Source: Blakeslea trispora (Eukaryota; Mucoromycota; Mucoromycetes; Mucorales; Choanephoraceae). Taken from it: a DNA stretch of 64,000 nt. Shown piece after piece: positions 1 through 11,450 of the stretch (the first letter of the stretch is position 1; every line of letters begins with the position of its first letter). The notes under the pieces were generated by a model, which worked only from the letters and a program-made list of their open reading frames with translations, had not been told where the DNA came from and searched no databases. The stretch is taken from contig JAIWNE010000114.1 of the NCBI GenBank assembly GCA_025331445.1, positions 43,861 to 107,860 on the forward strand. Reading direction: 5' to 3'. A program made the translations under genes and the position numbers.

Positions 1-134
1 GAGTGTAGCAGATACCAGTAAATGGGCGACAAGTAAATTGAGAGAAAATAGACAACAATCAGCAGGAAAAGAGAAAAAAAAATGCAGAGATGCTACCAGT
101 TGTCAGCGTCAGATATATAAGTGAGCTTATATTG

Positions 135-223
135 ACCTGTGATGTAAAGATATTAAAAGATGTACTTTATTGATGATAATATTTATAAACTAATTTACCT
201 GTGATGTAAAGATATTAAAAGAT
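135..223. repeat. Pair of 27-bp direct repeats
   Basis: A 27-base sequence beginning acctgtgatgtaaagat occurs at 135-161 and again, identically, at 197-223, a period of 62 bases. The rest of 1-246 is AT-rich and shows no supported gene. It lies just downstream of the minus-strand coding fragment at 247-411, so it may be the 3' untranslated or intergenic part of that gene. Confidence 0.8.
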
Positions 224-246
224 AAAGAGTTATTAATATCTTCTCA

Positions 247-411
247 TCACAGTCTATTTATACTATGGCTATGGTTATGGCTGTCCGGACCGGAACGTCT
301 CTGACGCTTGGCGGGGCTACAATTACTGATCTTAGGCTTGAACCTACGCTTCTTGTTTACGTTCCAGTTGCGTAGGAATACAGGAATCTCTTCAGTGTTG
401 GCAAAGTCCAA
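247..411 (-). pseudogene. C-terminal coding fragment of an unknown host gene, cut by CACTA insertion
   Basis: Read on the minus strand this gives about 54 residues ending in a TGA stop at 247-249. It starts LDFANTEEIPVF and continues into a very basic tail with KKRRFKPK and AKRQRR, like a nuclear localisation or nucleic-acid-binding tail, then histidine/serine residues. The frame runs unchanged to the exact left end of CACTA element A (412), where host sequence stops. The upstream part of the gene is not recognisable after element B (19583 onward). The family is not recognised. The coding call rests on the open frame, the non-repetitive composition and its abrupt end at a transposon terminus. 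It could still be chance, since it is short. Confidence 0.45.
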
Positions 412-429
412 CACTACAACTAATTGGTC

Positions 430-631
430 GTCCATTGCATTAAATTTTTGCAATGGACAAGCTGTATTTGTACAACGCCAAGTTGTCCATTGCAGTGAAA
501 TGGTCGCACAGTCCTATTGCTGCAATGGACGAGTGCAATGGACGAGCAATCCAAATGCGTTTATTGGACGAGCATAATGGACACCTCGTCCATTTGCATT
601 AATTTTGTAACAAACATCTTGTCCATTGTAC
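430..631. repeat. Subterminal repeats of CACTA A (GTCCATTGCA, both orientations)
   Basis: GTCCATTGCA or its complement TGCAATGGAC appears at 430-439, 449-458, 485-494, 521-530 and 534-543. Looser copies lie around 563, 575, 587 and 621. Matching copies lie at the right end (about 9142-9163), split from the terminus by the Tc1 insertion. Arrays of short repeats in both orientations inside the ends are the usual binding sites of the CACTA end-recognition protein (TnpA in plant En/Spm). The binding partner here is inferred to be the companion protein. Confidence 0.8.
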
Positions 632-639
632 TGGTTGTA

Positions 640-935
640 GCTTCGCGATTGGTTCATTTCTTAAAATCATTTTCTTCAATTGGTCATTGATAATCATTTT
701 ACATTAATTCCCTTTGTTTGATTGGCTTTAAATTTGCCATTTTATCTAGATGTACGTTTATCATTGGATGAAATAGACTTCGTTACACAAATATACTTCT
801 TTACGATTGGACTATATTAAACAGATATATAGGATTAGAGGCTTAAAAAAGTGGCTTTTTTTATTGAAAAATCTTTTTTCTGCTGAAAATAATAGCTATA
901 TTATGGGGGAAATGCCAGGGGAATCAGGTCAAATA
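640..935 (+). promoter_or_regulatory. Conserved leader block, copy 1 of 3
   Basis: This stretch resembles 11640-11950 (element B) and 62230-62540 (element D) in order and spacing. It holds repeated ATTGG boxes, then 'acttctttac', 'cgattggact', 'atagaggattagaggctaaaa', an A/T-rich turn and finally 'gggggaaaat..aggggatt'. It sits between the subterminal repeats and the companion gene in each element. The repeated ATTGG (CCAAT complement) boxes followed by TATA-like AT sequence fit a promoter plus transcription start, but that role is inferred. From about 940 to 1926 the sequence is AT-rich leader with GTAAGT-like sites and no supported protein. Confidence 0.6.
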
Positions 936-1926
936 ATTAGGGAAAATGGCAGGCACCGATTACAGGGATAGGCAGAATATTTAGTAGAAAAAGCCCTTAA
1001 AAGCCTGGTGGAAATGACAGGAAAAGATGGCAGGGGAGGCTAAAACACTGGCAAAATTGAGCTGTAATTTTGCCACTAGTACAGATAAAAACCATAGAAA
1101 CAACTGACGAGAGACAACGATAACGGGGTAGAATCCAAGGGCTATAAGCAGACAGAAACAGTGGAGGAACAGAGTAAACAAGGAGCCCACATACGAGTGC
1201 TAAAGTAATAAAGCGATTAATGAAACTGAAAGAAAAACGAAAGTGATGAGTAACTTGCATTAAATCAGTAAAGAATACTATAAGAATAAGAGCATACAGC
1301 CAAATAAAAACGAAGTCTTCCTTAAAAGGATCAATAAACAAATTATGAGTATTCAAAATCTCTAAGTATTCATTTAACAACTTACAGTTCAAAAGAAGAG
1401 ACTGATGCTTGAGACTTATAAGAAAGGCCACATAGAGTACCTAAGAGATAATTGTCAGGACAGTTGTTGGACTTTGTATTATATGTTAATTACCTGTAAA
1501 CCATTTCAACCAAGATAAAAGAGATGTAGAGGCAGAGAGACTCAGTTCAAGGGGCTTTTATAACACTAAAAAATTAGCTTATAAGACAACAACATGTTTG
1601 CAAGTCATTACCTCAAGCAGTTAGATACAATACAAATGATTCTATTAAAACCATTTGTTAACTAAAAAACTTTTGTTAGCCTTTACTCAATCAAATCAGT
1701 ACCAACTTACTTATTATTTCTATAAAAAAAAAACTGGAAAGAAAAATAAAATAAAAGGCAACAAAAAAAAGACGCAAAAATACTCAAAAAAATTTTGTTG
1801 ATTTTAAATTAAAAAGGAACGTCTATTTTGGGAACAATGAAGATCCAGCAACCGATCAAAATAGTCTGAAAGCTATAAATAAAGCTTATCGCAAGGTATA
1901 AATTTTTTTTATTATTCTTTAACAAA

Positions 1927-2979
1927 ATGAACCGTCAGATCCCCCAAGTAGCTGCCTCTACCCCTCGCACTCCTGCTCGTACTCCTGCTCGTGCTCTTAC
2001 CCGTCCTGCTGCTCTTCCTGTTCCTGTCGCTCAGCCAGATGGACGCATTGATGATCTCTTAGAGCGTATCGCCTTTCTCGAGTCTGCTTTTGGTCGATCT
2101 GGCACTAGTAGCGCTAATGACGATGCTACTAGAAGACCTCTCAGTGGTAGAAACCCTGTGTTGCTTGTAAGTTAAAGACTGCTGCAAAAAAGATGATTTC
2201 AATACTTACATTCCCACAACGTTTAATAGAAAGCCGTCAAGAATGCGCTTGAGACCGCCAAGCGAATTGGTGTCGAGTTTGCCTTGGATCATTCCTTGAA
2301 GAAGTCTGGAAGAAACCAACCGGTATTCAGGGCTATCCTTCAGAATGCCATTACTGAGATGAAAGCGTTTGCTGGTTACTCCGAGCACGAAGAACTCTCC
2401 AAGGAGGTTATAAAGTGCTTGGAGGAAAAGATAAGAAACCAATTCAATGTTTCTAGAGCGAATGAAAAAAGAGGTGTCTCTAGCCTTGCATCTCGGGAAC
2501 AGACATCGCTCAAGGAACGCAAGCGTAAGCGAGTTGATAGAGTAAGTAAAAACAGAACATACTACTTTTAATGATGACTTACCTTTCTCTTGAAAGAAAC
2601 TAATGGCTCGCAGAGCTTGCTTTGCGAAAGACTCGGTTTCTCTGTCTCGTGACATTGGCAGTGTAGAGGAATGCAATGCTGTTCTTGAGAGGGCATATAT
2701 GTCTGACGAAGAAGATGAAGCAGATGGAGAGTTTGGCGAACTCTTTCGTGTGTTGGTTCCTTCCTGGCGTTCTGACAAGGTAAGTTGTTGAATATTTGTT
2801 TTGTTCAAGCGTAATAACGACAGTGTTTCTAGTTGAACAGTTTTTTCTCTCACTTGGACGACGCGGACAGAAGAAGCAAAAAGAAGCATGTACGTGCTAC
2901 TCGTCGTCGTAGAAACGTTGAAGCAGCTTTGTCCGAAGAGCTTCGTCGCCCTCTTCCTCGTTGGGCTTTGAATGAGTAG
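1927..2979 (+). CDS. CACTA companion protein A1, four exons
   Basis: Exons 1927-2166, 2230-2541, 2597-2779 and 2833-2979 join without any frame break to 293 codons plus stop. Introns are 52-63 bases with gtaag donors and ag acceptors, and all three are in phase 0. The N-terminus is rich in proline, arginine and alanine (TPRTPARTPARALTRP). It is followed by a short leucine-rich helical stretch (DDLLERIAFLESAF), a basic region (KERKRKRVDR), an acidic stretch (MSDEEDEADGE), the motif VPSWRS at the end of exon 3 and a basic C-terminal exon. Elements B and C encode relatives at the same position with the same exon layout, so this is an element gene. No known domain is recognised. By position it is a candidate counterpart of the TnpA-type DNA-binding protein of plant CACTA elements. 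It is the only companion copy here with a fully open frame. Confidence 0.8.
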
Positions 2980-3239
2980 ATTTCGTCTTTTCTTTGCTTT
3001 TGTTTTTTCTCTTTTTTTTTGCTATTAATAAACATTTGTATTAAAATAAGCCTGACGTTGACATGTACACTCCTTACTTACCTCTGTTACGTGAGATCGC
3101 TGCTTTTGTTACAGTTCTAAGTACTAAAGCTAAAGATTCATACCCATTAAGCCTAACTTAGCAAAAGTAAGGAAACAGGGGTTCGCTGATATGATTTAAA
3201 TATTGAAGAAAAGAAAGGAAAATTTATTTGAATAAAAAA

Positions 3240-3475
3240 ATTAACAAAAAGAAATCTATAAAAAAAATGTAAAAAAAAAGAGAGAGAGAGAAAAAAGAAC
3301 AAAAAAGAGAGAAAAAAAAAGAGAAAAAAAAAGAGAAAAAAAAAGAGAAAAAAAAAAGAGAAAAAAAAAGAGAGAAAAAAAAAGAGAAAAAAAAAGAGAA
3401 AAAAAAAGAGAGAAAAAAAAAAGGAGAAAAAAAAAGGAGAAAAAAGAGAGACAAGAAGAGAGACAAGAAGAGATT
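3240..3475. repeat. Purine-rich tract between convergent genes of element A
   Basis: About 230 bases of imperfect tandem units of the form gagaaaaaaaaa on the plus strand. The tract fills the gap between the 3' end of the companion gene and the stop codon of the transposase pseudogene. Element B has the same kind of tract at 14160-14440 in the same place. ORFs predicted here are low-complexity artefacts. Confidence 0.85.
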
Positions 3476-3478
3476 TAA

Positions 3479-6400
3479 CTAAGCAATAAGCTTTGGTTCT
3501 ATCTGGACAACCACATGAGTGTTGCTTAGGTGGTCAAGGACAATTGCCACTTGGCTATGCAAATGCAATACAGGAATAATTGAAGCAACTGAGTTTGACT
3601 CGAAGCCTTTTTGAAGGGCTTCCATGCCAAACTTGGTTGTGTCTTGGTTGTTGTAGTAGTAAAATTGCAAGTCAGACTTGCAAAACCATCTCACGAAGGC
3701 AAGGTAATGTGTTGTTGGCGATTGTTCGCCGTTTTCTTCTTCTACCATGGTAGTATGTCTAAAAAGACATTGTATTTGGCAATACCTAAGCTCAAGGCCG
3801 TTGGTGCCAGGATAATAGGCCATTGCATACGAACCTCGCTTGCTTGTTGTTGATGCATCAACCGAGCTGAACTTGTTGCCCAGAATATTAATGCGCTTGA
3901 ACTTATGGGCCTTCCTTTGAACTGAAAATGATTTGGGGTTCAAGACAGCAGCATATTCATCCAAGTACATTGACCCATACACCTGAGTATAATACTCAAC
4001 AAGAGACGAGAACATTTCCTCCTTGAGCATAGTTGCAACAGGCTTTACTGACAAAAAGGAACTAGGCTGGAGTTGCTCGAAGCCATAAGCAGGCTCATTA
4101 CCCGTCCACGTGGTATGAAAGTCAGAAAGGCAGAAAGTCTTGACAGCATCATCATATTCTTGACGTAGCATTTCATGACAGGATGGCTTCTGAACAAAAA
4201 AGAGATCTTGCACTTGAGCCTTATCTTGATCAGGAATACATTGCGTCAAATTTTCAATCAAATCTTCAGCATAAACATTTAATAAGAACTTGTTTATGTA
4301 AGTTCTCTCGACGCAGTCTTTTCTGTTGGTTCTGATGCCCTTCAAGTCTTGGTTATATCGCTCGAAGTTGAACAACCAATGCGATGGTGAAGCCGAGTAA
4401 TCCAGAATTGTCTCTTTGAGATGTAGTGCATTATGAAAGTTGATGGCGATTAATGATTTCTCTTTATAGATACTTTCAAAATCAACCAAAAACATTTTCA
4501 ACATACTCTGAGCATCATCAAGTTGTGCGAGGGACAAACAGGGGGAAAGAAGAACACGAGAAGCCTTTACCAATAGCATCCAATGCTCGTAGACCTTCTT
4601 GCCGATGTACTTGTGTAGAAAGTATGGTGACAACACCAACAACCATGTCGACCACTCATCTGCCTTGAGATTTGAAAACCCAGTTCCGATTGCAATCTTG
4701 CGAGCAATCGACGATACAGCATGCCAGAGGGAAGAACGAACTTGCTTTCAAGGACTGCTTGAATTTCTTTCAGGTTCCCCATTGTGAGCATAGGTAAGCT
4801 GGTGTCTTTGTTGCTGGTCCAAATTATTGTCATTTTTTTGGTAATCTCCAAAAGGAGATTATGCATAATAATGATTCCAACATGGCGGATGGGATCGAAG
4901 TACGGCAACTCCAGAAGAACACTCCAACGGGTACCATTTTCTTTCTCTAGATCCTTACGCTCACTATCGGTCTTTGTCTTGAGCCATCTTGAAGCTTGGG
5001 TGCGGTGCTCTTGACATGATCTTCTTGTCCATCTTTCGACTTCAAAGTCAGTAAAGTCTCGAGCTTTATCACCTTTCTGAATACCCTTAAACTGCTTCTT
5101 ACATTTCATGCATGCATTCATGGAGTTAAAAGAAGTAAAACCGGCTACCTTTCGCTGGGCTGGCAGATCCATGATGCACAAGGAAAGTGCAGCCTTGACA
5201 ACTTGCTTGCCATGCTTTCTTGTCTGCATTTCTACGCCGTTCATCAATGCAAGAAGTTCCTTAACCAAGGGACGGAGATAGTGATTCATCTCGTATGTCT
5301 TGGGCTCCTTTGGACCATTAATCAAGCATACCAAGATGGTGTTGGTACGAAGATTTCTTATCTCACGAGGCAAGTTTTGAATAGTGAGTAAATGGCATCA
5401 ACACTATGTGAATCCTTATAGGCTTGAAACCAGTCACAGTTCAAGGTGAGCAAGAGGTTGTAGTTACTTTGGAGGATGAAAGGCTCATTGTCGGTAGGAT
5501 CAACCTTGAACTCGTTCCAAACTCGACCGTCGAAGATGTCAGAGAGCATGTCAGGCAAAACTTGGCGGCTTTTCCATTGGCAGACATTTTCAACAAATCC
5601 ATCTCGCATGAAAAAGGATCTTAAAGTCTCTGTCAAAGAGTTGTAAAAGAATGAGCGGACAGGAGCTATCGTACCATATTGGTTGGGGGCCAAAAGGCTT
5701 TGCTGACAAGGCAAAGAACCAAGAAAAAGACCATTGTAAAGACATTTAGGCTGTTCAAGAAGAGCTTGTCTTTCAGCTTCGTTATCATACGGACGAATTG
5801 CATGGCAAGTGATACAGCTGGCATACTCCTTAACACCGAACCCAAAAGAACCAGCGGAATGACACCAGCTATCGAAAGTAACGATCGACTTAGGAAACCG
5901 GAAGCTTTCTTGAGTTAAACAAAGGACCATGTTACAGAAGAGCATGATGGCTTCACTTGATATATCAGTCAACTGGTTCTTGCGCAACAAGATAAGCATC
6001 ACAAACAACAAAGAAGCAATTGGGGTAGATGGTAAGTTGTCGTTGCGAGGAAGCTCAAATGCAGGTTCTAAAAATAAAACATAAAAAGTAAGTTAACTAA
6101 CCAACAAACAAAAAACTATTATATAAATAAAGACATACCTTCATGACTAGCATCTTCAGCTTCAGTAAAATCGAAATCAGTTTGATCATAAGAGAAGTCC
6201 ATTTCTAATAAGATAATGAGTAACATATATAATATACTCAAGTGCATTAAATGTTACCTTCATCAGCAAAAGTTTCATCGACGGCAGTATCAGCATTAGA
6301 GTTGGTGTTGACTTCAGAGGCAGATGGACCTACACAATTGAGAGTTAATAAATGTCATTAATAAGAATGGCTTTAATGGATATTACCTTCTCTAGCTCTT

Positions 6401-6508
6401 TTGATGGTACTCATAAGCACGCTTTTTCATGCTACTACCTTGAGTGATATAGGTGATACATTGCAAGCAGTCGCACAATGAGTTTTGAGTAGCAGAAGAA
6501 GCAGACAT
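3479..6508 (-). pseudogene. Tnp2-type CACTA transposase, element A (frameshifted)
   Basis: Exon 1 (6508-6387) encodes the motif CDCLQC. Exons 2 (6329-6258) and 3 (6204-6139) are acidic, and the main exon runs from 6067 to 3479. Recognisable Tnp2 parts are CITCHA, NCDWFQAYKDSHSV, NLRTNTILVCLINGPKEP, the CMKCKKQF knuckle, MHNLLL, and ASPSHWLFNFERYNQDLKG. Breaks are at about 6410 in exon 1, about 5375 (before the NLRTNT block) and about 4725, so no functional protein can be made. The acid of the D-x-MHNLL motif seen in element B (GIDIMHNLLLG) is isoleucine here. The gene converges on A1. The family is Pfam-type transposase 21/Tnp2 by motif resemblance, not by a search. Confidence 0.85.
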
Positions 6509-6519
6509 AGCAATAGGAA

Positions 6520-8870
6520 AGTATATTTTGGGAATTTAAAAGAGAGGGTCAATATATTTCACAATTCATCTACCCTTTTATAATGATGATCTTTTTTAAA
6601 AAATTTATTTAAAGTACTCGATTGATCTGTTCATCCTAATTCAACCACATCTACACCGATGATAATTTATAATTCAATTGAGATTGCGTTTGATAGATAA
6701 AGTGAGTCTTGTTACCCGACTCTTTACACGAAAGATGAATTTTCAGGATAAGCTAAGTTGATCCCGATTTGACGTAACAATAAACATGACATGTCGATAC
6801 CAAAAATATTCATGGAAATGATGTATTAGATTTATTAATCTCAGACAGTTTCTAATCCCACTACCTACATGTAACACACTTTTGAGGTATGAATTTTAAT
6901 GGGTTGTTCCTAATCGATGAGACGAAAATAACTCGTATTCGGTATTCATACACAATTAGACCAGTTTATTCAAATTCATAGAGTAAAGCAGTTTGATCAT
7001 GAAAAACCATCAGTGACGCTGGCTTCTTTTCTCGATAAATCATACAGGTTCTACAAGCCCTGATTATTTTTTTCTGCGAACTTCAAACAAGGAAAAGAGA
7101 TCTCTAATTATCTTTCTTTCTTCCTTAAAGCAACCCACAACAATGGCACTAACGAAGGCACCACTGTAGAAAGTTATATGAAACGATCGCTTTTTACTCA
7201 AATCGCGCTATCCCTCAATCGGGAATAGTTTTGATAGCATCTTTAACTTCTATTTTTTTTTATCTTTGGATGAAGTATCACAGAAATTAAAAGCGCCTGA
7301 AAAAGATGGGATTAAAACAATTAATCTATTTTAAGCTTTTGACAAAGAAAAAAGAAAGGCTTGTATAATTCTTGTAAAAATGAAAATGCATTCATAGGGT
7401 TTATTGAGTATCCATAACTTGGTTTCGGCTTTGGAGAGCAAAATGTCATGTTTTGATCATGACTTTCGAATGATGAGCTCTTTCAAAAAAAAAGGCAGCG
7501 TATAATTTTCGGAAGTGGTCAATTTAACACCAGCAAAAAAAAACATTCGTATTCTTTTTCTTTTTTATTTTTTACAAGAGGTCTCGACTGGCTTACTTCC
7601 CGTAAATAGATAAGACTTAACAAAGTAAACTCATCACTGTAGCACGATAAAGCAGAAACATTAAGAAACAACAGGTTGTCATGTCAGAAGTACTAAAAAT
7701 ATAACAGATAAAAAGACTAGTTAAAAATGTCAGAAAGAATAACTTTTGTTTTTGTTAGACTTATGAAGCATTTCAGTTCAACTTTGCTAGTAAGCGAGTT
7801 CAACTTACAGTCATTGCCAGTGTGCACTTAATAGCGCGCGTCACCTTATTTACTGGAGAACTAGGAAAACAGTTGTGGACAATATGAGTGGTTTTTTTCC
7901 TAAATGACAACAGTTCTCAACTTGACGAAACCCGATCAACGCCTTTCCTAACAACAACTTTTACACAACATGTAAGTCATGTCTCAATCTTCAAAAATAC
8001 TTGTGTCTATTTCAAATAGCGTGTATTGTGAAGTAAGGCTTGTCGCTTTTGTTCACAACTTGTTCCTCTACAATAAAATAATGAAAGTTTGAATGTCAAC
8101 TTTATAATCAAATACTTATTAGCTTTTATTGCAGTGTTTGATAGTTATGAATGTGGATCAAAGTGGATCTTTACTTAGAACGGTATATAAGAGTGAAATA
8201 GGTTAAGAAATGAGTAGTGTAGTCTATTGTTGTTATTGCTTATGCTGTTAAGATGAGAACGTAATGATCTTTCACTTTTTTCAAAGAAATACTTCTTTTG
8301 CTGTTGATTTATCTAGGCTTCCTGTTTTATACTCGATTGACTTTTAGCCTTTACAGACATTGCTTCTTAATGCCTTTTCGTTATCTCTTTTTTTTTATTT
8401 GTCACTTCTTTTTCTTTAACACCTTTTTTTTAAGATCGATTTTTTTTATTGAGGTTACTTTTTTAAGCGTAATAAAGATTACTTAATTTTCGGACATTTT
8501 CCTTAACAGATTGAATTTTTATGAACATTTATTTATGGCTCTTAGCTTCAAATTAATTTTATTTATCAAACAAGTAAAAACACAAAAGCTAAAATGAAAG
8601 AAATGAAAGCATAATAATGGTAATACTAACCAACGTGTTGGTAACAAGTTGAAGAACATATACAAGACAAAATTAGTGAATATATTGATGTGAAATAAAA
8701 GTGAAGAAAAGTGGAGACATATAAAAGTATTTGTCAAATTATTTTATAAAATATGGTAAACGGTGTTGATCATCTCGATATACAACATTATTACTAACAT
8801 CAACCAAGTCAGTTAGACAATAAAGTAGATACCTCTGGTACAGCACAGAACAGTATTTAACAAAAAAAAA
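6520..8870. other. Non-coding right arm of element A
   Basis: About 2.35 kb upstream of the transposase start. It is AT-rich with short homopolymers. ORFs at 8298-8486 (+) and 8519-8737 (-) are rich in Phe, Leu and Ile and look like AT-rich noise. No protein, RNA gene or clear repeat family is supported. The transposase promoter should lie in the first few hundred bases, but no decisive element is visible. Confidence 0.6.
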
Positions 8871-8874
8871 GATT

Positions 8875-9163
8875 TAAACTCCTCAGCTTAAAAAATAAAA
8901 AAATGTAGGGAAAATTAGGCAGAAAAAAAATCACTGTCAAAAATTTCAGAGAAGCGGAATTCTTTAAGCACTAAAGACATGCTCTAAAAAATAAATGGGT
9001 ATAACTTGATGAAAATGCAACCAATTTCGATTCTGAAAGAAATTTTCAATACTTTAACTAACCCTCAGCATTTGCAGCTAAAAACATAGCAAGTTTCATA
9101 AACAAAATCGAAAGTTGTAAATTTGGATATTTTGGACATCTTGTCCATTGCACTTGTCCATTG
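8875..9163. repeat. Right-end block shared by elements A and B
   Basis: Starting at 'aaactcctcag' this block resembles 19274-19560 of element B. Shared words in the same order include 'cagaaaaaa', 'atcactg.caaaaa', 'aagag.g.aattcttt', 'ggtaataactt.atga', 'gcaactttcata' and 'aaaatc.aaagttg'. It ends in the subterminal repeats. Conservation at the end of two diverged elements points to a role in transposition or in the right-hand promoter; this is inference. Confidence 0.65.
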
Positions 9164-9287
9164 TACAGTCAGAACGAAAAAAAAAGATAATTTTTAAGAC
9201 TCCGCAAAAAAGGGTAAATGTATGACACGTCTTACATTCCCATCATTCTACCTCTCTTTCTTAATAAAATTCCTTAAAACTCACAAT

Positions 9288-11178
9288 ATGCCTCAATTAT
9301 CCACTGAACTCAAAGCTATCATTGTTGATCGTTGGCAAAGAAACCAACCACAGATCGAAATTGCCCAAGAACTTGGAATTAACCCAGTCACTGTTAACAG
9401 GACCATCAAGAGATTTCAAGCCAGAGGTACCGTTGAAAGAGCTGGGGGCTCTGGAAGACCCAAATCTCTTGACGAACGAAGCAAGAGAGTTCTGAAGAGA
9501 GCCATCCAAAAGGACAGATCTGTTACGCTTGCTTCTTTGCAGCAAGAGCTGCCAGTAAAGGTGCACACCCAAACCATTGCAAAGGAGTTGCATGGTTTGG
9601 GTTACAACAAGAGAGTTGCGGCAAAGAAGCCTTTTCTAAAGGAAGCCCATACGGAGAAGAGGCTTCAATTTGCCAAAGCTCACCAAAACTGGACAATAGA
9701 GCAATGAAAGCAAGTCGTCTGGACAGATGAGTCCAGCGTGGAAATCGGCAAGGATATCTTGCAAAAAAAAGTCTGGAGACTGCCCGAGGAGAAGTACAAG
9801 AAGGACTGCTTGAAACTTTCCTTCAAGAGTGGAAGGACCAGCGTTATGGTTTGGGGGGCTATTTGTGGCTACAACAAGTCCGAGTTGGTGTTCTTGCCCG
9901 AAGACAAAAGAACAAGCAGGGATTTTGTAGACCTAATCTACAAGCCTGTTCTTCTGGACTTTCTCCGGAGCAATCCTGGATCCGTCTTGATGGAAGACAA
10001 TGCCAGCATCCACACTGCCCAGGCAGCCAAGGAGTGGAGGGATCTCAGTGGGGTTTGTGATATTTGCAGTCTCAAAAAGATTCAATGAGAGGGAACTCGA
10101 TTTTTTTATCAAAAAGAAAGAGAGAGAACTAATTCTACTGCAAGTCCATGTTGTGTTTATATATTATTTCTATCTCGGTTTCAATCAATCACTCCGTTAT
10201 AATTTTATCTGTATGAGCAGTTTTCCTACTAGGATGACTGGTCACCTTAATGGAAAGATGGCTGTAGCCAGATTTCATCCCCCGCCTTGAATAAGGTGGA
10301 GATATATTGTTTACTTGATTTATATCTTGGAGAGATAATAATTATGCTCGACAAGATATGTTTTAATCTTGATTAGTGTTTCAATATATCAGGCATAACT
10401 GTTTTATACTTGTTCACTTGTTTCGTTGGATGTTTAGATCAGTTTAGATTAGGTGATAACGATAGACAAGCCCTTTGTAATTATGTCTCAGAACTATCTT
10501 TATCCAAGTAATGATTTAGTCTTTTCCTATAATGAAATCTCTAGCATCATTGCTTGTTTTGTTAGATGCTGCTACCTTGGTATTATAAGGCCTATGCAAC
10601 CATCCTGCTATCACATGTGTCATGTCATATAGCCATTTCAAGTATTGATGAGAAGAGAGTCAATGAATATAAATCTGATCCTGCTTTCAATGTGTTAGCT
10701 AGGCACATTGAGCACTTTATATATCATATCATCGCTTTTTACCAATGCTTGTTAGATGTTTGATTTCAGGATTACCTCTGGTAATATCTGAAATGATTTT
10801 AAGTTTCCAACTTTGTGAACATTATTTGATTTATTGTTATTTTGACATTATCTGTCAAAATAACCTTTTATGATGATTAATTGAATTTCCGATTATAAGT
10901 CGTTCTGGCTTCTATATTTGCCCAAATACGACAGGGTTGAGAAAATAGAGTGGCCTGCTCAATCCCCTGATCTCAACCCCATTGAGAACGTCTGGAGTGA
11001 AATGAAGCGACGCTTCCATCAAGACTGGTCCAGGTTTAAAGGCCAGAAAAGCAATGAGGAGGTGCTGGTGGATGCTTGGAACAGTATCACTGTCGAATAC
11101 CTCGATAAAACTCTTTCAAGCATGCCATCACGCATGAAAAAAGTGATTGCTGCCAAAGGAGGCTCAATTGACTCCTAG
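9288..11178 (+). pseudogene. Tc1 transposase (stop codon plus insertion)
   Basis: The start at 9288 gives MPQLSTELK and an N-terminal helix-turn-helix (EIAQELGINPVTVNRTIKRF) with a GRPKSLDE linker, as in Tc1 transposases. The three catalytic acids are all readable: D in VVWTDESS, D in LMEDNASIH and E in DLNPIENVW. An in-frame TGA at 9705-9707 stops translation before the first aspartate. Between EWRDLSG (about 10050) and PKYDRVEKIEW (about 10921) the gene is split by foreign sequence. The last part ends at the TAG at 11176-11178. It therefore makes no active enzyme. Confidence 0.9.
10068..10913. mobile_element. 846-bp insertion of unknown type inside the Tc1 transposase
   Basis: The octamer atatttgc occurs at 10060-10067 and at 10914-10921, directly flanking an AT-rich insert with no convincing protein. 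An 8-bp target duplication is typical of hAT and P-type DNA elements. Terminal inverted repeats are not obvious: the ends share only AG, so this would be a degenerate or non-autonomous element. Removing the insert plus one octamer leaves the two transposase parts out of frame, so a second small mutation must be assumed. An intron is unlikely because there is no AG at the right junction. Confidence 0.55.
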
Positions 11179-11450
11179 GCAAGCAATCCAAAAATAAAAC
11201 ACATCTTTTGCCCCAATTTTTTTATAATTTTATTAATTAGACGTTTGAAAGTGTATGATCCGAAAAAAGAAAGCTCGGTTAACTAAGAAGTATTGACTGA
11301 ACAACAAGTAAAATGGTCCTCATCCCTCATGATGACCTTGTCGGAGTTTAAAAAATTATCTTTTTTTTTCGTTCTGACTGTACATTGGACAACCATTAGG
11401 TGTAGTGCAAACACTACACATAAAGGGTCGTCGTGCGCACGCCAATTTCT

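Larger units (their letters stand above)
9166..11380 (+). mobile_element. Tc1/mariner element 1, inserted in CACTA A
   Basis: Terminal inverted repeats of about 40 bases begin CAGTCAGAACGAAAAAAAAA at 9166 and end with the complement at 11380. TA flanks both sides (9164-9165 and 11381-11382), the expected duplication. Removing it rejoins 'gtccattg' and 'cattggac' of the CACTA right end. The length of 2,215 bases falls to about 1,360 once the internal insertion is removed, close to the 1,341-bp Tc1 element at 42669-44009. Confidence 0.92.
412..11407. mobile_element. CACTA (EnSpm/CMC) DNA transposon, element A
   Basis: The left end reads CACTACAACTAATTGG and the right end, reverse-complemented, reads CACTACACCTAATGG, each followed by GTCC-type sequence. 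These are imperfect inverted repeats of about 25 bases. The trinucleotide CAA flanks both ends (409-411 and 11408-11410), the 3-bp duplication expected for CACTA elements. Inside are a plus-strand companion gene (1927-2979), a purine tract, a convergent minus-strand Tnp2-type transposase pseudogene (3479-6508), about 2.3 kb of non-coding DNA and a right-end block also found in element B. A Tc1 element (9166-11380) inserted 25 bases from the right terminus. Without that insertion the element would be about 8.8 kb. It cannot move itself because its transposase is frameshifted. Confidence 0.9.

Noticed and set aside
3224..3466. Minus-strand ORF of mostly Phe, Leu and Ser over the purine tract
   Set aside because: Pure low-complexity translation of gaaaaa repeats; the same happens at 14203-14503 on both strands.
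10051..10920. The sequence splitting the Tc1 transposase as an intron
   Set aside because: GTTTGT could serve as donor, but there is no AG at the right junction. The length is far above the 50-60 base introns seen here, and Tc1 genes lack introns. The 8-bp repeat favours insertion.
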